A DNA stretch of 64,000 nt from Cymodocea nodosa (taxonomy: Eukaryota > Streptophyta > Magnoliopsida > Alismatales > Cymodoceaceae). Below the pieces are notes generated by a model. It had not been told where the DNA came from. It saw only the letters and a program-made list of their open reading frames with translations, and made no database searches. The stretch is taken from the NCBI GenBank assembly GCA_036874045.1, contig CM072337.1, forward strand, positions 4,712,001-4,776,000, read 5' to 3'. This document shows, one piece after another, positions 9,428 through 21,610 of this stretch (position 1 is its first letter; each line of letters opens with the position of its first letter). The translations under genes were made by a program, and so were the position numbers.

Positions 9428-12400
9428 TGGTTAATTGCATAATATTTAGCTTATCATATGAGAATTAAGCCATTATGTTATAATTGCACTATTATATGCT
9501 TTAATGAAGGAATCTACATAATTTCAAGGAATTAGCATTAATTAAGTACATTTCTGAATTGTTAGTGAATTGTAGGATTTTAATTCTTAAGTATCTGAAT
9601 TTTCTGTTATTTTGGAGAGTTATATTTAAAGTACCGGACAGTTATGTTTTAAATGCTTAAAGAATATTTTATTATTTCTTGGAGTACATGTGTTGAAACA
9701 TCAATGCATGACTTAAGTGAATTTTCGGTAAGTTATCTGGTAACTATCCGAAATGCATTTGAGCATCAGATAGTTAAGGTTTGTAAGTATCTGAAATATC
9801 TGAATTAGTTATTTCCTTATTGCACGTGTTTTATAGTTAAATCAATGAAGTAAGTCCGTTGAGTTATCTATAACTCCATAGACTATTTATTTTCTAATAT
9901 GCCACTGTAGTAGTTGTAGAAACAAGACATTCGAAGGAAAACCACGATTACACGTATCATGTAGGAATTCACTCGTGGAATGTAGAAGAAATCACCATCA
10001 TTGATATGAATGAAGGAAATCCAATCAATCATCAAAGCAGAAGCAGTTACTACTGAAAGAAATATAAAAGAAGAGGAGAAAGACGAAGAAAGTGTGTGTG
10101 TAGAGGTGGAGGACCGCGCTAACTGTAAGAAGCGTCAGAAGTTCCCTAAAGCTCCACACCACCACCAAAATCACCAACCATCGGAGGTCTGTGAGGATAC
10201 TTTCCTGATGTCGGGTCGTGTTTAGAATGAAAAAGTGCATAATATTAAGGGTTAAATGATGGTTAATTGCATAATATTTAGCTTATCATATGAGAATTAA
10301 GCCATTATGTTATAATTGCACTGTTATATGCTTTAATGAAGGAATCTACATAATTTTAGGGATTTAATGTGAATTAAGTACATTTCTGAACTATCGGTTA
10401 TTTCAGAGAGTTATATTTAAAGTACTTGACAGTTATGTTTTAAATGCTAAAAGAATATTTAGGTACACAGTAACAACTCATTGAGTTAGTGAGTAAAAAT
10501 CGTAAGTTGTATATTTGAACTCGTTAAGTTAGAATTATGCACGTGTTGAATTTAAATGCTTTATTACATCACGTGAGATGCACATGTTTAACTCGTTAAG
10601 TTAGCATAACTATACATGTTGAGTTACTTGAATATACACTAAGGTAACACGTTGTATTAGTAACTTATAAGTTATTTCTTTATTGCACGTGCTTTATAGT
10701 TAAATCAACGAAGTAAGTCCGTTGAGTTATCTGTAACTCCACGGACCATTTATTTTCTAATATGCCACTGTAGCAGTTGCAGAAACAGGACATTCGAAGG
10801 AAAACCACGATTGCATGTATCACGTAGGAATTCACTCATGGAAGGAAGAAGAAATCACCATTGTTGATATGAATGAAGGAAATCCAATCGATTATTTAAG
10901 TAGAAGCAGTTACTACTGAAAGAAATATAAAAGAAGAGGAAAAAGACGAAGAAAGTGTGTGTGTAGAGGTGGAGGACCATGCTAATTGCAGGCAACGTTG
11001 GAAGTTCCCTGAAGCTCCACACCACCACCAAAATCACCAACCATTGAAGGTTTGTGAGGATACTTTCCTTATGTTGGGTCGATTCCGAGCCAAACATGGT
11101 GACTGACAACCATTGTGAGGAGTGATCGCGTCATGGGAAGGGAAGCCATTTTCACCAAGCACCGATTCATATCTCAGGAGATCGTAAAGCTTCTAGCCTT
11201 GGTTTCAGGTTGATGCCAATATGTTGAAGAGGAGGTCATCTTACAATTCTTGATTCATGATTCTATAGGGAGAGGAGGCAAGATTGTAAGTGATTAAGTT
11301 TTCAGTGGTATAATCACATCGCATGTAGTGACGAAAGTTTTTACTATCGATAGAGATTTTTACATTTCACCTTTGATTCATCTTCATGAATATATCAAAA
11401 CAAAAATACCAAAAACAACAAATTATTTGTGTTTACATTTAGTATTAAAGTATTGTATTGTTTGTTTTGTATCGTGATTAATGTTATCATTGTCAGTATT
11501 GTGAATGTTTTATATTTGTTTGATTTAGAAAATAGAAAATAGTGTTATTATTTACTAAAATTGATTCGTTCTAGATACTTAAAGATTTTAATGGTTACTA
11601 TTTGAAATATCTGAATGTTAGTATTGCTTAATGATAAATCTAATACTAACTAACATTAAAGAGCTTAATTGATGTTATTTACATTCTATGGAATTGCCCA
11701 ATGGTTGGCCGAATTCCTTTGTAAATAGTAGTATTTAACTGGAGAGAAAGGCTCGTGGAGTTAACTTAAGTCCACGAGACCAGTTCGTTGAGTTAGCCAT
11801 AACTCAACGAACTAAGTCTGTTGTGTTAACTGTAACTCAACGGAGTGCTTATTGAACACATATAAACTCCAATATAAAAATTGGAACAGTATACAATTCT
11901 TACTCAATCTCTGTGGGATCGACCTGTACTTGCACACAAATACAATATACACTGTGCACTTGCAGTTAAAACAAAAATTGGAATTAATATCTAATTTGTG
12001 TGAAAGGTTGTTTGTTTACTTCTAGAAGTAATTATTTATATAAGCATAAAAACAAATTAAACAAGCATTTCTAGCACTGTCTAACAAATATAAGTTCACA
12101 AATCCAATACAAGTCTTTTGGTGCCATTGTATAAGCAAGTTTAAGAATTAACTTAACAACCCTAAACAGGTCGATTGTGAGCCAAACATAGTGATTGACA
12201 ACCACTATGAGGAGTAATCGCGTCGCAGGAAGATAAACCATTTTCACCAAGCACTGACTCATATCTCAGGATATCCTAAAGCTTCTAGTGTTGGTTTCAG
12301 GTTGATGCCAGTATGTTGAAGAGGAGGTCATCTTACAATTTTGGATTCGCGATTCTATAGGGAGAGGAGGCAAGATTTTAAGTGATTATGTTTTCAGTGG

Positions 12401-13010
12401 TGTAATCACGTTGCATGTAGTGACAGAAGTTTTTATTGTCGATAGAGATTTTTACATTTCACCTTTTGCTCATCTTCAAGAACATATCAAAACAAAAATA
12501 CCAAAAGCAACAAATTATTTATGTTTACATTTAGTATTAAAGTGTTGTATTATTTGCTTTGTATCGTGATTAATGTTATCATTGTCAGTATTGTGAATGT
12601 TTTATGTTTGTTTAATTCAGAAAATAGAAAATAGTTTTATTGTTTACTTAAATTGATTCGTTCCAGATACTTAAAGATTTAAATGGTTACTATTTGAAAT
12701 ATTTGAATGTTAGTATTGCTTAATGATAAATCTAATATTAACTAATATTAAAGAGCTTAATTGATGTTATTTACATTCTATGAAATCGCCTAATGGTTGG
12801 TCGAATTCCTATGTAAATAGTAGTATTTAACTAAAAAGATAGACTCGTGGAGTTAACTTAAGTTCACGAGGTCAGTCCGTTGAGTTAGCCATAACTCCAC
12901 GAACTAGGTTTATTGTGTTAACTGTAACTCAACGGAGTGCTTAACTGAACACATATAAACTTCAATATAAAAATTGGAACATTACACAATTCTTACTTAA
13001 TCTCTATGGA
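9420..13010 (+). repeat. G1 left LTR of Athila-type gypsy element, interrupted by a solo LTR
   Basis: Two blocks (9420-10218 and 12169-13010) together align with the gypsy LTR at 44789-46633 and share with it the same U3 arrangement. By eye the first 300 bp differ at about 15 positions, nearly all transitions. The interruption is a separate LTR with its own 5-bp duplication. The right end passes into Tork LTR sequence rather than to a PBS. Likely the 5' LTR of the element whose 3' LTR is at 44789. It is broken by rearrangement. Confidence 0.75.
10219..12168 (+). mobile_element. Solo gypsy (Athila-type) LTR nested in the G1 left LTR
   Basis: A 1950-bp LTR runs from TGTTTAGAATGAAAAAGTGC to CAACCCTAAACA. 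It is flanked by the direct repeat GGTCG (10214-10218 and 12169-12173). The host LTR sequence is continuous across the two flanks. No internal retrotransposon sequence lies between, so this is a solo LTR from recombination between the ends of a once longer element. Its U3 differs from that of its host (G-box module, no TATCCGAA module). Confidence 0.9.
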
Positions 13011-13511
13011 CAAAGAGAGAAGTAAGTGACTTTTCGGACAGTTAAGTTAGTAACTGTCCGAAATATCGAATCTCTCCAGACAGTTAGCCTGGTACAGTAC
13101 CACCTGTTTAGAAAGAATATTCTCTTCGGATAGTTAAGTCTGTAACTATCTGAAATGTTGCAGATTTCGGAAAGATAAGAAGATAAGGCTCCAAAATTAA
13201 GAGTCTCTTCTTCGAAGCATTGTTTCTCTACTGTAATGGCTTGTATGTAATTAAAGGTTTATAAACCCTAAGTTGGGTAGTATATAAACCTTTATGATGT
13301 TGTAAAACATTGCAGTTGATTGTGTCGAAGCTCATAAAGGAACCTTCAACTCTCTATGGACGTAAGCTATTGCTGAACCACGTAAATCCTGTTTCTTCTT
13401 TGTATTATTTCTTCTCTTACTCTTCACTCCTAGCTTTAGTGAGTTTAGAGTTGAGTGTTTCAGTATCGTGTCATAGAAGGTTAACTGAACGATTCGTTCC
13501 AATCTATAACA
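13011..13511 (+). repeat. T2-family (Tork) LTR piece
   Basis: Reverse-complement match to about half of the T2 LTR (37883-38398). It shares the TTCGGAYAGTTA...TAACTRTCYGAA hairpins, the AACCTTTATGATGTTGTAAAACATTG stretch (given here as its start only) and a terminus ending TATAACA. Gypsy LTR lies to the left and gypsy pol to the right. It is a remnant of a plus-oriented relative of T2. Confidence 0.7.
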
Positions 13512-14000
13512 ATAAGAACAAAAATCAAAATGATAATGAAAACGTAATAACTAAAAATGTAGAAATCACTAAAGAAAAATCTGAATTTGAAAATTAGACT
13601 AAAAATGATCAACTAAATGAAATGAAAGAAAAAGAATCTTGTAAATCACAATCACTAGCACCCTATCTTGAAAGATTAAAACAAACATTTCCTAAAAAAC
13701 AAGAAAAAATTAGAGAAATTTTGGAAAAGTACAAGTTAACATTCCTTTGTTAGACTTATTGTAAAAAATGCCACCTTGTGCTAAATTTTTTAAGGATTGG
13801 TGTACTAAGAAAAGAGAGCAAAAAGTTTTAAGAAAAGTCTTTTTAGCTGAGCAAAGTAGTTCCCTATTTCTTCCACAAATTCCTAAAAAATTATCTAATC
13901 TTGGAATTCTTGTTATATCATGCACCATAAGAAATATCATTCCAGAAAGAACCTTAATAGACTTAGGTGTAGGTACAAAATGTTATGCTGTATTGATGTG
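13512..14000 (+). pseudogene. Athila-type gypsy protease-region remnant
   Basis: A Lys/Glu/Asn-rich linker leads into MPPCAKFFKDWCTKKREQ, then LFLPQIPKKLSNLGI and a decayed DLG-type active-site stretch (TLIDLGVGTKCYAVLM). The order 'PPxAKF.K..CTKKR', 'P.KL..PG....CTI', 'LIDLGA' is the usual Athila Gag-Pol junction and protease pattern. SC is inserted directly after it (duplication AAAGG at 14001-14005). It is broken, with no long open frame. Confidence 0.7.
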
Positions 14001-14005
14001 AAAGG

Positions 14006-15193
14006 TGTTAGGAATTTGTTTTGATGATATATGCTTTATTAAAGTTTTTAAATAAGTCTAAATAATATTCTCTAAGTATAATAGTTAACAGATTATCGGA
14101 AAGTTTCATTTTTATGTCGGATAAGTTAAAGATTTCTAAAGAGTTAGATTTTCGATAGTTAAACTTTCAGATAGTTAACATTTTGTTTTTGTCGAATAGT
14201 TTATGTTAAAAACTCGTATAGTTAAGTTATCTACACGTGTGTTTTTAATGTTTTAAGTTGTTACGTGTTTTCCATGTGCGTTCGGTAATGAAAATCGAAT
14301 AGTTAGATAATTGTTCGAGTTTTTATACGCATGGATAGATAAGTCTTCGAGTTTTATAAAATGACTAACGAACAGATAAGTTTGCTATGTTTAGTCATGT
14401 GTTTTGCAAGTGCAAAAACTCGAAGAGTTACAGATAAGTATTCGAGTTTTTACAGGACTTAAAGGATAAGTGTTCGACTAAATCAAAGACTTAGAAGATA
14501 TTCTACAAGACTCTAGGAAGATAAAGTCTTGGTGAATCTATGAGTGGAGATCGTGGAAATTCAAAATTATAGTGGAGAAAGTGGAAACTCAAAAAGATAG
14601 TAATTTGGATTAAAGAAAAAAATTAGTACATGGATTGTAGATTAAGTGGATGAACATGCTGAACGTGAGAACATAGTTTGACTACTAATAGAGAGTACGA
14701 GCTACATTACAATAGAGGATCCTAATCTCAAAAACCAAGTCTGAATATTCAATCTGGATCCCTAACTAAAAAGTTAAGTTTGAATATTCATATTTTGAAA
14801 AATTCTCCAACATCAGAAGACGTTCAAAATTCCAAGCAATTTTAGAAAAGGAGCTGCAAACGCAAGAAGTCTGGAAATTCGACAACTAGAGAAGAAGAGA
14901 TATAGAAGCTGAGCAAAGAGAAAGAAAGAAGTTGTATGCATAAAGATCAGGTTTTATACAATTCAAAATTAGTTTTGAATAAGAGCTTTGCTTTTCTATT
15001 TGAATTGTATATCAAACATTACTATATCAAAACTTTCAAGAAGGGAATTGAGCTAAAAAGATATAGTAAATTCTGTCTTTACATAAAGAATAGAATTTCA
15101 TTTATGAGTGTTTTGTGCTCTTGTTTTATCCGCTAGTATTTTAATTACTAAAGACACAATTCACCCCCCTCTTGTGATACAAACTATCCTACA
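14006..15193 (+). repeat. SC 5' LTR (1188 bp)
   Basis: TGTTAGGAATTTG...ATCCTACA, preceded by AAAGG. U3 holds TCGGATAAGTTA / TCGGATAGTTA motifs and a CACGTG core in ACACGTGTG. The 3' edge has the ATTCACCCCCCTCTTGTG block typical of Sirevirus LTRs. Confidence 0.92.
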
Positions 15194-15208
15194 ACTGGTA
15201 TCAGAGCA
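15194..15208 (+). promoter_or_regulatory. SC primer binding site
   Basis: ACTGGTATCAGAGCA immediately follows the LTR. It is the standard copia site complementary to the 3' end of initiator tRNA-Met. Confidence 0.9.
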
Positions 15209-15288
15209 TCTTATCCTAATTAAGAGCTTTTATTTCTGTATTTAGGAATCAGTTTTTCCTATCATTTTCTCAAGATCATTTGTTTAAA

Positions 15289-17300
15289 ATGGATAATATT
15301 GAAATCTTAGTTATGACTGAGGGATAGACCACTAATCGTCCTCTTATGTTCGAAGGTAGCAATTATGGCTACTAGAAATATAGGATGAAAGTATTCTTTC
15401 AGTCAATCGATTTCAAACTATGACATATAATTAGCAATCCTATAGTGTTAGTTACAACTCCATATGATACTTGGGCTTTTGATGAAAAGGAGCGAATGAC
15501 ACTGAATGCTAAAAGTTTAAATATCTTGCTTTGTGCTTTATCTCATGATCAATTTAATAAAGTTTCTGCATATCAAACTGCATATGAGATATGACATGCA
15601 TTAGAAGTTGCCAACGAAGGTACTAACCAGGTCAAGGAATCTAAGATTAATATGTTAGTACATAAATATGAGCTTTTTAAAATGCACAAAAATGAATGTA
15701 TCTTTGACATGTTTTCTCGTTTTCTTGAGATTGTAAATTCATTAAAATCTTTAGGCAAGAAATTCAAGGAAAAAGACTTGGTAAGAAAGATCCTTAGATC
15801 TTTAGCTAAAATTTGGGCTCGAAAGACATCTATTGAAGAGTCTAAAGATTTAAATACATATACTCTCGATGATCTCATAGTAAATCTGATAGCCTATGAA
15901 GTACAACATTTAGATCCAAAAGGGAAAAATCCTAGAAGGGATCTAGCTTTTGAGGCTAATAAAGTCTCAAAAGTCACTAGTGATTCTAATGATGATTTAC
16001 TGTTGTTGACCAGAAAATTTAGAAATCTGTTGAAGAAATGCAGGAACTTCAGGTCAGCAAAGACATTTGGAGATATGGAGAAGAAGTCATTCATGAAAGA
16101 CAAAATCATATGCTACAAGTGCAATAGACCGGGTTACTTTCAAATTGATTGTCCGCTCTACAAAGATAAGAAGAATTTGAGGAGGAATTTTAGGAGTAAG
16201 AAATTCAAAAAGAGAAAGGCTCTTAAAGTGACATGGGATGACTCTTCAGCTTCACAAAGTGAAGAAACAAAGGATTTAACATCAGACAATGAATCCTCAT
16301 CAACATTAGATTCAAAAGAAAATCTAGTAAATGTATGCTTCATGGCAAAATCCAGTGAGGTATCCTCTAATCAAAATGCTAACTTTGATAGTTTTGATGG
16401 ATTACTTGTTGAATACAATATACTGGCCAGAAAATATAAGAAAGTAAAAATAGAAGGAAAGAACACTAGGAAAATGCTAGATGAATCTGAAAATAAGGTT
16501 GATTTTATGAACTCTATGTTGAATAAATTTAAAGAAGAAAATCAAAGGCATGCACAAGAAATTTTAAAGTTTACTACAATAGAAAGAAAATTGCATGCTA
16601 ATTGTGAAAATTTAATTGCTGATAAGAAGAAAATGATCTGTGAAATTGAAAAACTAGAACTGACTATTACTGATTTAAATTCAGAAATTGATATGTTAAA
16701 GATTAAGGTATGCGATCAAAAGGCTATATTAAGTAAATGGAATAATAGTCAAACTATAACAAATGAACTTAGTAGTAAAATATCAAAAGTCGAAAAACAT
16801 GGTATTGGTTTACACGATGCATCTTCTGAAAATTATATATTACATGATGGTACTGCTAAAAATAATGTCTTTATTTCTAGTACTAAGAATAGTAAGAGAA
16901 AAACTATTCCGTGTGTAATTAAAAAAGGGAGAGAAATATGTGCAAATTGATAAAATGCAACATATAAATGATAGCACACGATGCAAGAATGTCAAAAGAA
17001 ATTTTTAGAAAAATCAAGCTAAGTCATTTGAGAATCTTAATATTCTTGATCAATTTTCTTCATATTTAAAGAATATCGGATATTAGAAATCAAATAATGT
17101 CAGAAATGAAAATTTCAACTCTGGTTTACATAGAGATAAATGTTCTGATAATTATAACACTAAGAGAAAGAAATGCAAAAATAATTATCAAAACATAGAT
17201 AAGTTGAAGTCTAAAAATACGGATTATTTTGATATGACTCTCTAAAATTCTTGGACCCACTCAAAAATGGGTTCCAAGAGATAAAATCTCTTTTTGACTA
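15289..17300 (+). pseudogene. SC gag region
   Basis: From ATG 15289 (MDNIEILVMTEG). The Gag core includes SKINMLVHKYELFKMHKNE and LVRKILRSLAKIW. The CCHC knuckle CYKCNRPGYFQIDC lies near 16110-16152. A basic patch, an Asp/Glu/Ser-rich stretch and a long predicted coiled coil follow (EYNILARKYKKVKIEGKN, ENKVDFMNSMLNKFKEEN, EKLELTITDLNSEIDMLK). A large coiled-coil Gag is a known Sirevirus trait. The longest open part is the distal two-thirds. It is broken at a few places. Confidence 0.85.
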
Positions 17301-17309
17301 TTTTGTAGG

Positions 17310-19650
17310 TACACAAATCAAAATGGATAATAGACAGTGGAGCATCCAGCCACATGACTGGAGATATACGATTACTTACAGAAATAACAAAGACTAAGAA
17401 CGGACAAGTTACATTTGGAAATAAAAGCAAAACAAATATCCTTGGGTCTGGTAAGGTTCAGGTAACTGAGAAATACTTTATAAATGATGTCTTATTAGTG
17501 GAAAACTTAGATTTTAATTTATTGAGTGTTCCTGTTTTAATGAAGTTTTATAGAGTAATTTTTGAAAAAGATTCCTGTAAAATTATGGACATGTCTATAA
17601 ACAAAATTTTATTCACTGCATACAAGAAAAGATCCATTTGTATTCTGAATTTGCCTTTTGATATTATTAAAGACAATGCTTGCTTAATTGCAAAATCAGA
17701 TGAAGTTATTTTATGGTATAGAAGGCTAGGACACTCAAATTTAAAATTATTACAAAAGCTGTCTAAAAAGAATCTAGTTAGAGGTTTATCTAGTATTAAG
17801 TATTCGAAAGAGTTTATGTGTGATGCATGTCAACAAGGTAAATTACATAAAACATCCTTTAAAAGTTTAAATGAAATAATAAGCAAAAGAGTATTAGAAC
17901 TAGTGCATATGGATTTATTTGGACCTACTAGGACAACCAGTCTAGGAGGTAAACATTATGCTTTTGTACTAGTTGATGACTATTCTAGATTTACTTGGGT
18001 TTATTTTCTAGCTAATAAAATTGAAGCTTTTGAAATATTTAAGATATTCTGTAATAAAGTTCAAAATGAGCAAAATGTTAAAATTCAAAAGCTTAGGAGT
18101 GATCATGGTACAGAATTTGATAATGATCAAATGGACACCTTTTGTGAAGAATTAGGCATAGATCATAGGTACTCATTTCCAAGAGCTCCTTCACAAAATG
18201 GAATAGTAGAACGTAAAAACAGATCACTTTAGGAAATGTTTAGAACCATGTTAAATGAGAATAAGTTACCCCTATTTCTCTAGGCAGAAGTAGTTCATAC
18301 AGCATGCTATGTTATAAATAGAGTACATCTAAGACCAATTTTAGATGAAACTCCTTATGAGATGTGGTATAACAAGGTTCCCAAAATAAGTTATTTAAAA
18401 CCCTTTGGCTGTAAGTGTTTTATTTTAAACACTAAGGAACAAAGAGACAAATTTAGAGCCAAATCAGATTAGGGTATTTTTGTTGGTTATTCCATTAGAA
18501 GTAAGGCATATAGAGTTTATAATAAATCAACAAAAATCATTGAGGAAACCCTACATGTAAAATTTCATGAAAATTCTCATTTGGATGTTAGACATGCTGA
18601 AAACTTTGGTTCAGAAATTCTCCCAGAAATGGTATCAAATGATGTTGACATAGAAATTGAGAGATTATTTGACGGAATAAGAAATATAAACTTAAATGAT
18701 GAAAATTTAGAAGAAAATAATGTCATACCTATAGAAAATATGGAATAACATAGAAATTGGCGTTATGCTTCATCTCATCCTATCGATCAGATAATAGGCA
18801 ATCCTAATCAAGGAGTTAGGACTAGGTCATCAGCAATCAACATTTGTGGTGCTTATTCATTTGTTTCTTTACTAGAACCTAAGAAAATTGAAGATGCCTT
18901 AGAAGATGAATTTTGGTATTTAGCTATGCAAGATGAGCTAAATCAATTTATAAGAAATGAGGTATGGGATCTAGTTCCACCACTTGAAAATCAGTCCATA
19001 GTAGGAACAAGGTGGGTATTTAGAAACAAAGTAGATCAAGATGGACATATAGTTAAAAATAAAGCTAGATTAGTTGCTCAAGGTTACAAGCAAGAGGAAG
19101 GAATTGACTATGATGAAACATTTGCTCTTTGTTGCTAGACTAGAATCAATACAAATTTTGTTAGCATATGCTTGTTATATGGATTTCAAATTACATGAAA
19201 TGGATGCTAAGACTGCCTTTTTAAATGGATATATAAAAGAAGAAGTGTATGTAAAACAACTTCCAGGTTTTTAAGATTCAAAACATCCTGAGTATGTTTA
19301 TAAGCTTAAGAAGGCACTATATGGCCTTAAACAAGCCCTTAGATCTTGGTATGAGAGATTATCTAAATTCCTTATGGAAAAAGGGTATTCTATGGGAAAG
19401 GCAGATCACACTCTTTTTATCAAGAAGATCAAAAAAGATATATTGGTAGTTCAAATCTATGTAGATGACATCATATTTGGAGCAACAAATGATAAATTAG
19501 TTGAGTCCTTTTCGAAAGACATGACTAATCAATTTGAAATGAGTATGATGGGTGAACTATCATTTTTTCTAGGCTTACAAATTAATTAATTAGATCAGGG
19601 TACTTTTATTTCACAAGAAAAATATACTCAAGATTTATTAAAGAGGTTTC
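17310..19650 (+). pseudogene. SC pol region: protease, integrase, RT
   Basis: Protease DSGASSHMTGD-like motif near 17335. Integrase zinc finger (RRLGHSNLKLL ... CDACQQGK) near 17720-17830. The catalytic core spans 17900-18230 with MDLFGPTRTTSLGG, LRSDHGTEFDNDQ and PSQNGIVERKNRSL supplying D, D and E. The KPFGCKCF/VGYSIRSKAYR block is near 18390-18510. RT is near 18930-19600 (WVFRNKVDQDG, KARLVAQGYKQEEGIDYDETFA, AKTAFLNG, YGLKQA, IYVDDIIFGATND). It grades into the third ORF region. It is broken at several places. Confidence 0.85.
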
Positions 19651-19659
19651 ACAAGAAAT

Positions 19660-21320
19660 TTTGATGATACATATACAGATGATATCAATTTTGATGATAT
19701 TTTTGATGATATAGACATTGAGTCTATGAATGTTGAAGATATTTCATCTCAATAGGAATTTACAAATATTCTTCCTCTAACTATATCTCGAATAGAAACT
19801 TTTGATTTTTGGTATAGTTGCTTATACTACAGTTTATACATTTCGTTATGTCTGTAACAGTATATAATATACTTGTTGATAAATGTATATAATCAACAAC
19901 ATACATAGTTACAAATTGAATATCACACTACCAATGTTTCAAGTATAGAAATTTCAAAAATACAGAATGAATCTATTATAGAACATTCTTTCCTATAGAG
20001 ATAGTTGTATAGATCAGTCATAGATATAAATGTTGCTGATAGACAGATTGATATAGAGACTGTTGCTACTCATATGTCTCAAGAAGAACAAACAGAAGAA
20101 TTTCAGTAGATTATTGATACGACAATAACAGATATTTCAGACATTTATACCAGCTTTGATAGAAATTCCACTAGTTTTGAAAGCTCTGAAAATATAGATA
20201 CTGCTGATAATTTTGAAACCAGTCCCAGATCAGAACATCATGATAGGAAAATACCTAATCCTGAATAGAGTTTACACGAAAATACATTATTATGGTTCAG
20301 AAATAGTTCCTATTATGAAAAATTTCAAACATATAAAACTTTTACAGTTTTATACTCAAGACCAGTTAAGTTTGAAGGGATGCATATACGAGAAATGTTT
20401 GAATTTCAAAGCTTGTTGACTCTACTTCCACAATTGCCAGGCCATATTCTTATACCCGAACTTATTAGTTGTTTTTACTCAAACTTAACAGTGGAAGAAG
20501 GTATTCTTGTTTCCAATATACAAGAAAATGACATATATTTAACTCCAGATTTACTTTATCAAGTACTTGGTCTGAAACATGAAGGAGTTAAATTATCAGA
20601 AAGAAAACAAGTTTATCAATTGGGATGGGACATTCAAAGTTTAGCCAAAGATCCAACTGCTAACAAACCAATGAGATTACTAAATGATTTAAATGGCCAA
20701 GCACATTTTATTGTAAAAATACTGCATGCTTCATTGTTTCAGAGGTTTGGTCATGATGTAGAAGTTGGCAGATGTTGTCTTTATGCTACATATGCATTAA
20801 TTAACCATATACAAGTGAACTAGTATGATATTTTTGTTTCTCATATCTTACATTTGCAGAGTAAATTATTTTATGGTGATATGATTTTGAGAATTATGGC
20901 AAGTGAAATAGATATTACACCTTAGCCACAGAAAAGATTAAAGTCAAGATCTTTCTCTACAAAGGAACTCCAAAAATACCAAGAAGTAGATACACCTATT
21001 GTCTGACAACAACAACAACAAGATAGGCAAACATAGTCACAACAACAACAGCAACAATCAACACAATTTTCAGAACAACAACAACATACATATATCAATA
21101 TTGGTATACATACAGATATAAATGCACGTATACAAACAGATACAAATACAGGTATACATACAGACATCCATACTGAATTTTTACAGCAACCATCACAAGT
21201 TTCACAAAATGATTTAGATCAAGTAGTAATTGATCAGATAAATAGAGTAAGTATAGAAATTGCAAAGCAAATTTCAGACACTCTGATTAGTATTTTTCGA
21301 AGACAAAGAGGCTTGTGATT
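19660..21320 (+). pseudogene. SC third ORF region (putative plant transposon protein-like domain)
   Basis: An acidic, Asp/Ile/Ser-rich leader (about 19680-20330) precedes the best-preserved part at 20380-20823: IREMFEFQSLLTLLP, ELISCFYSNLTVEEG, YLTPDLLYQVLGLKHEGV, LLNDLNGQAHFIVKILHAS, FQRFGHDVEV, YATYALINHIQVN. The order 'short helix, FYSNL, L.PDLL..VLGL, helical tail' resembles the plant-specific 'putative plant transposon protein' domain (Transposase_32-like); this is from memory. A Gln-rich and repeat tail follows to about 21320. No signal peptide or membrane segment was seen, so it is not called an envelope. Homologous to SB 49050-50640 and SD 26231-27202. Broken. Confidence 0.65.
21103..21174 (+). 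repeat. 24-bp triplicate within SC third ORF
   Basis: Three tandem 24-bp units (21103, 21127, 21151), each of the type GTATACATACAGATAYAAAT, encode an 8-residue repeat like GIHTDINA. They follow CAA-rich microsatellite sequence (21005-21090) that encodes poly-Gln. Confidence 0.85.
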
Positions 21321-21544
21321 ATACAAATTATGTATTACATGATTTATGTATTGTAATTTGTTACCAAAAATATTATGTAAACTGTTTATTGCATTTAATA
21401 CTCATGTGATTATTTTTCACAGTTTATATTTAAACAGTTTATGCTTAATCCATGATAGTTATGCATGTTTAAAAATATCTTTTTGAACGATGTGTACTTA
21501 GAATATTTTTCTTCCTTACATTTTATTTACTTTTTTATAATGCC

Positions 21545-21610
21545 AAAAAGGGGGAGAAGAGATAGATTATTTGACTTATTAGGTTTTGACATCATCAAAA
21601 AGGGGGAGAT
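21545..21610 (+). promoter_or_regulatory. SC tandem polypurine tracts
   Basis: AAAAAGGGGGAGAAGAG near 21545-21561 and ATCATCAAAAAGGGGGAGAT ending at 21610; only the second touches the 3' LTR. Multiple copies of this tract upstream of the 3' LTR are a recognised Sirevirus hallmark. Confidence 0.8.

Noticed and set aside
10010-10225. Open frame with a His/Gln-rich end (APHHHQNHQPSEV) in the gypsy LTR
   Set aside because: Lies entirely in LTR sequence, recurs in altered frames in the other LTR copies (10855-11100, 45400-45600, 62070-62400), and has no start context or family match.
15194-15208. tRNA gene at a PBS
   Set aside because: Only the 15 bases complementary to tRNA-Met are present; no cloverleaf sequence surrounds this or any other PBS.
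20922-21167. Cys-rich minus-strand frame (runs of C) opposite the SC third ORF
   Set aside because: It is the antisense of CAA/poly-Gln and GTATACA repeats. Cys runs come from repeated TTG/TGT triplets, not from a disulfide-rich peptide gene.
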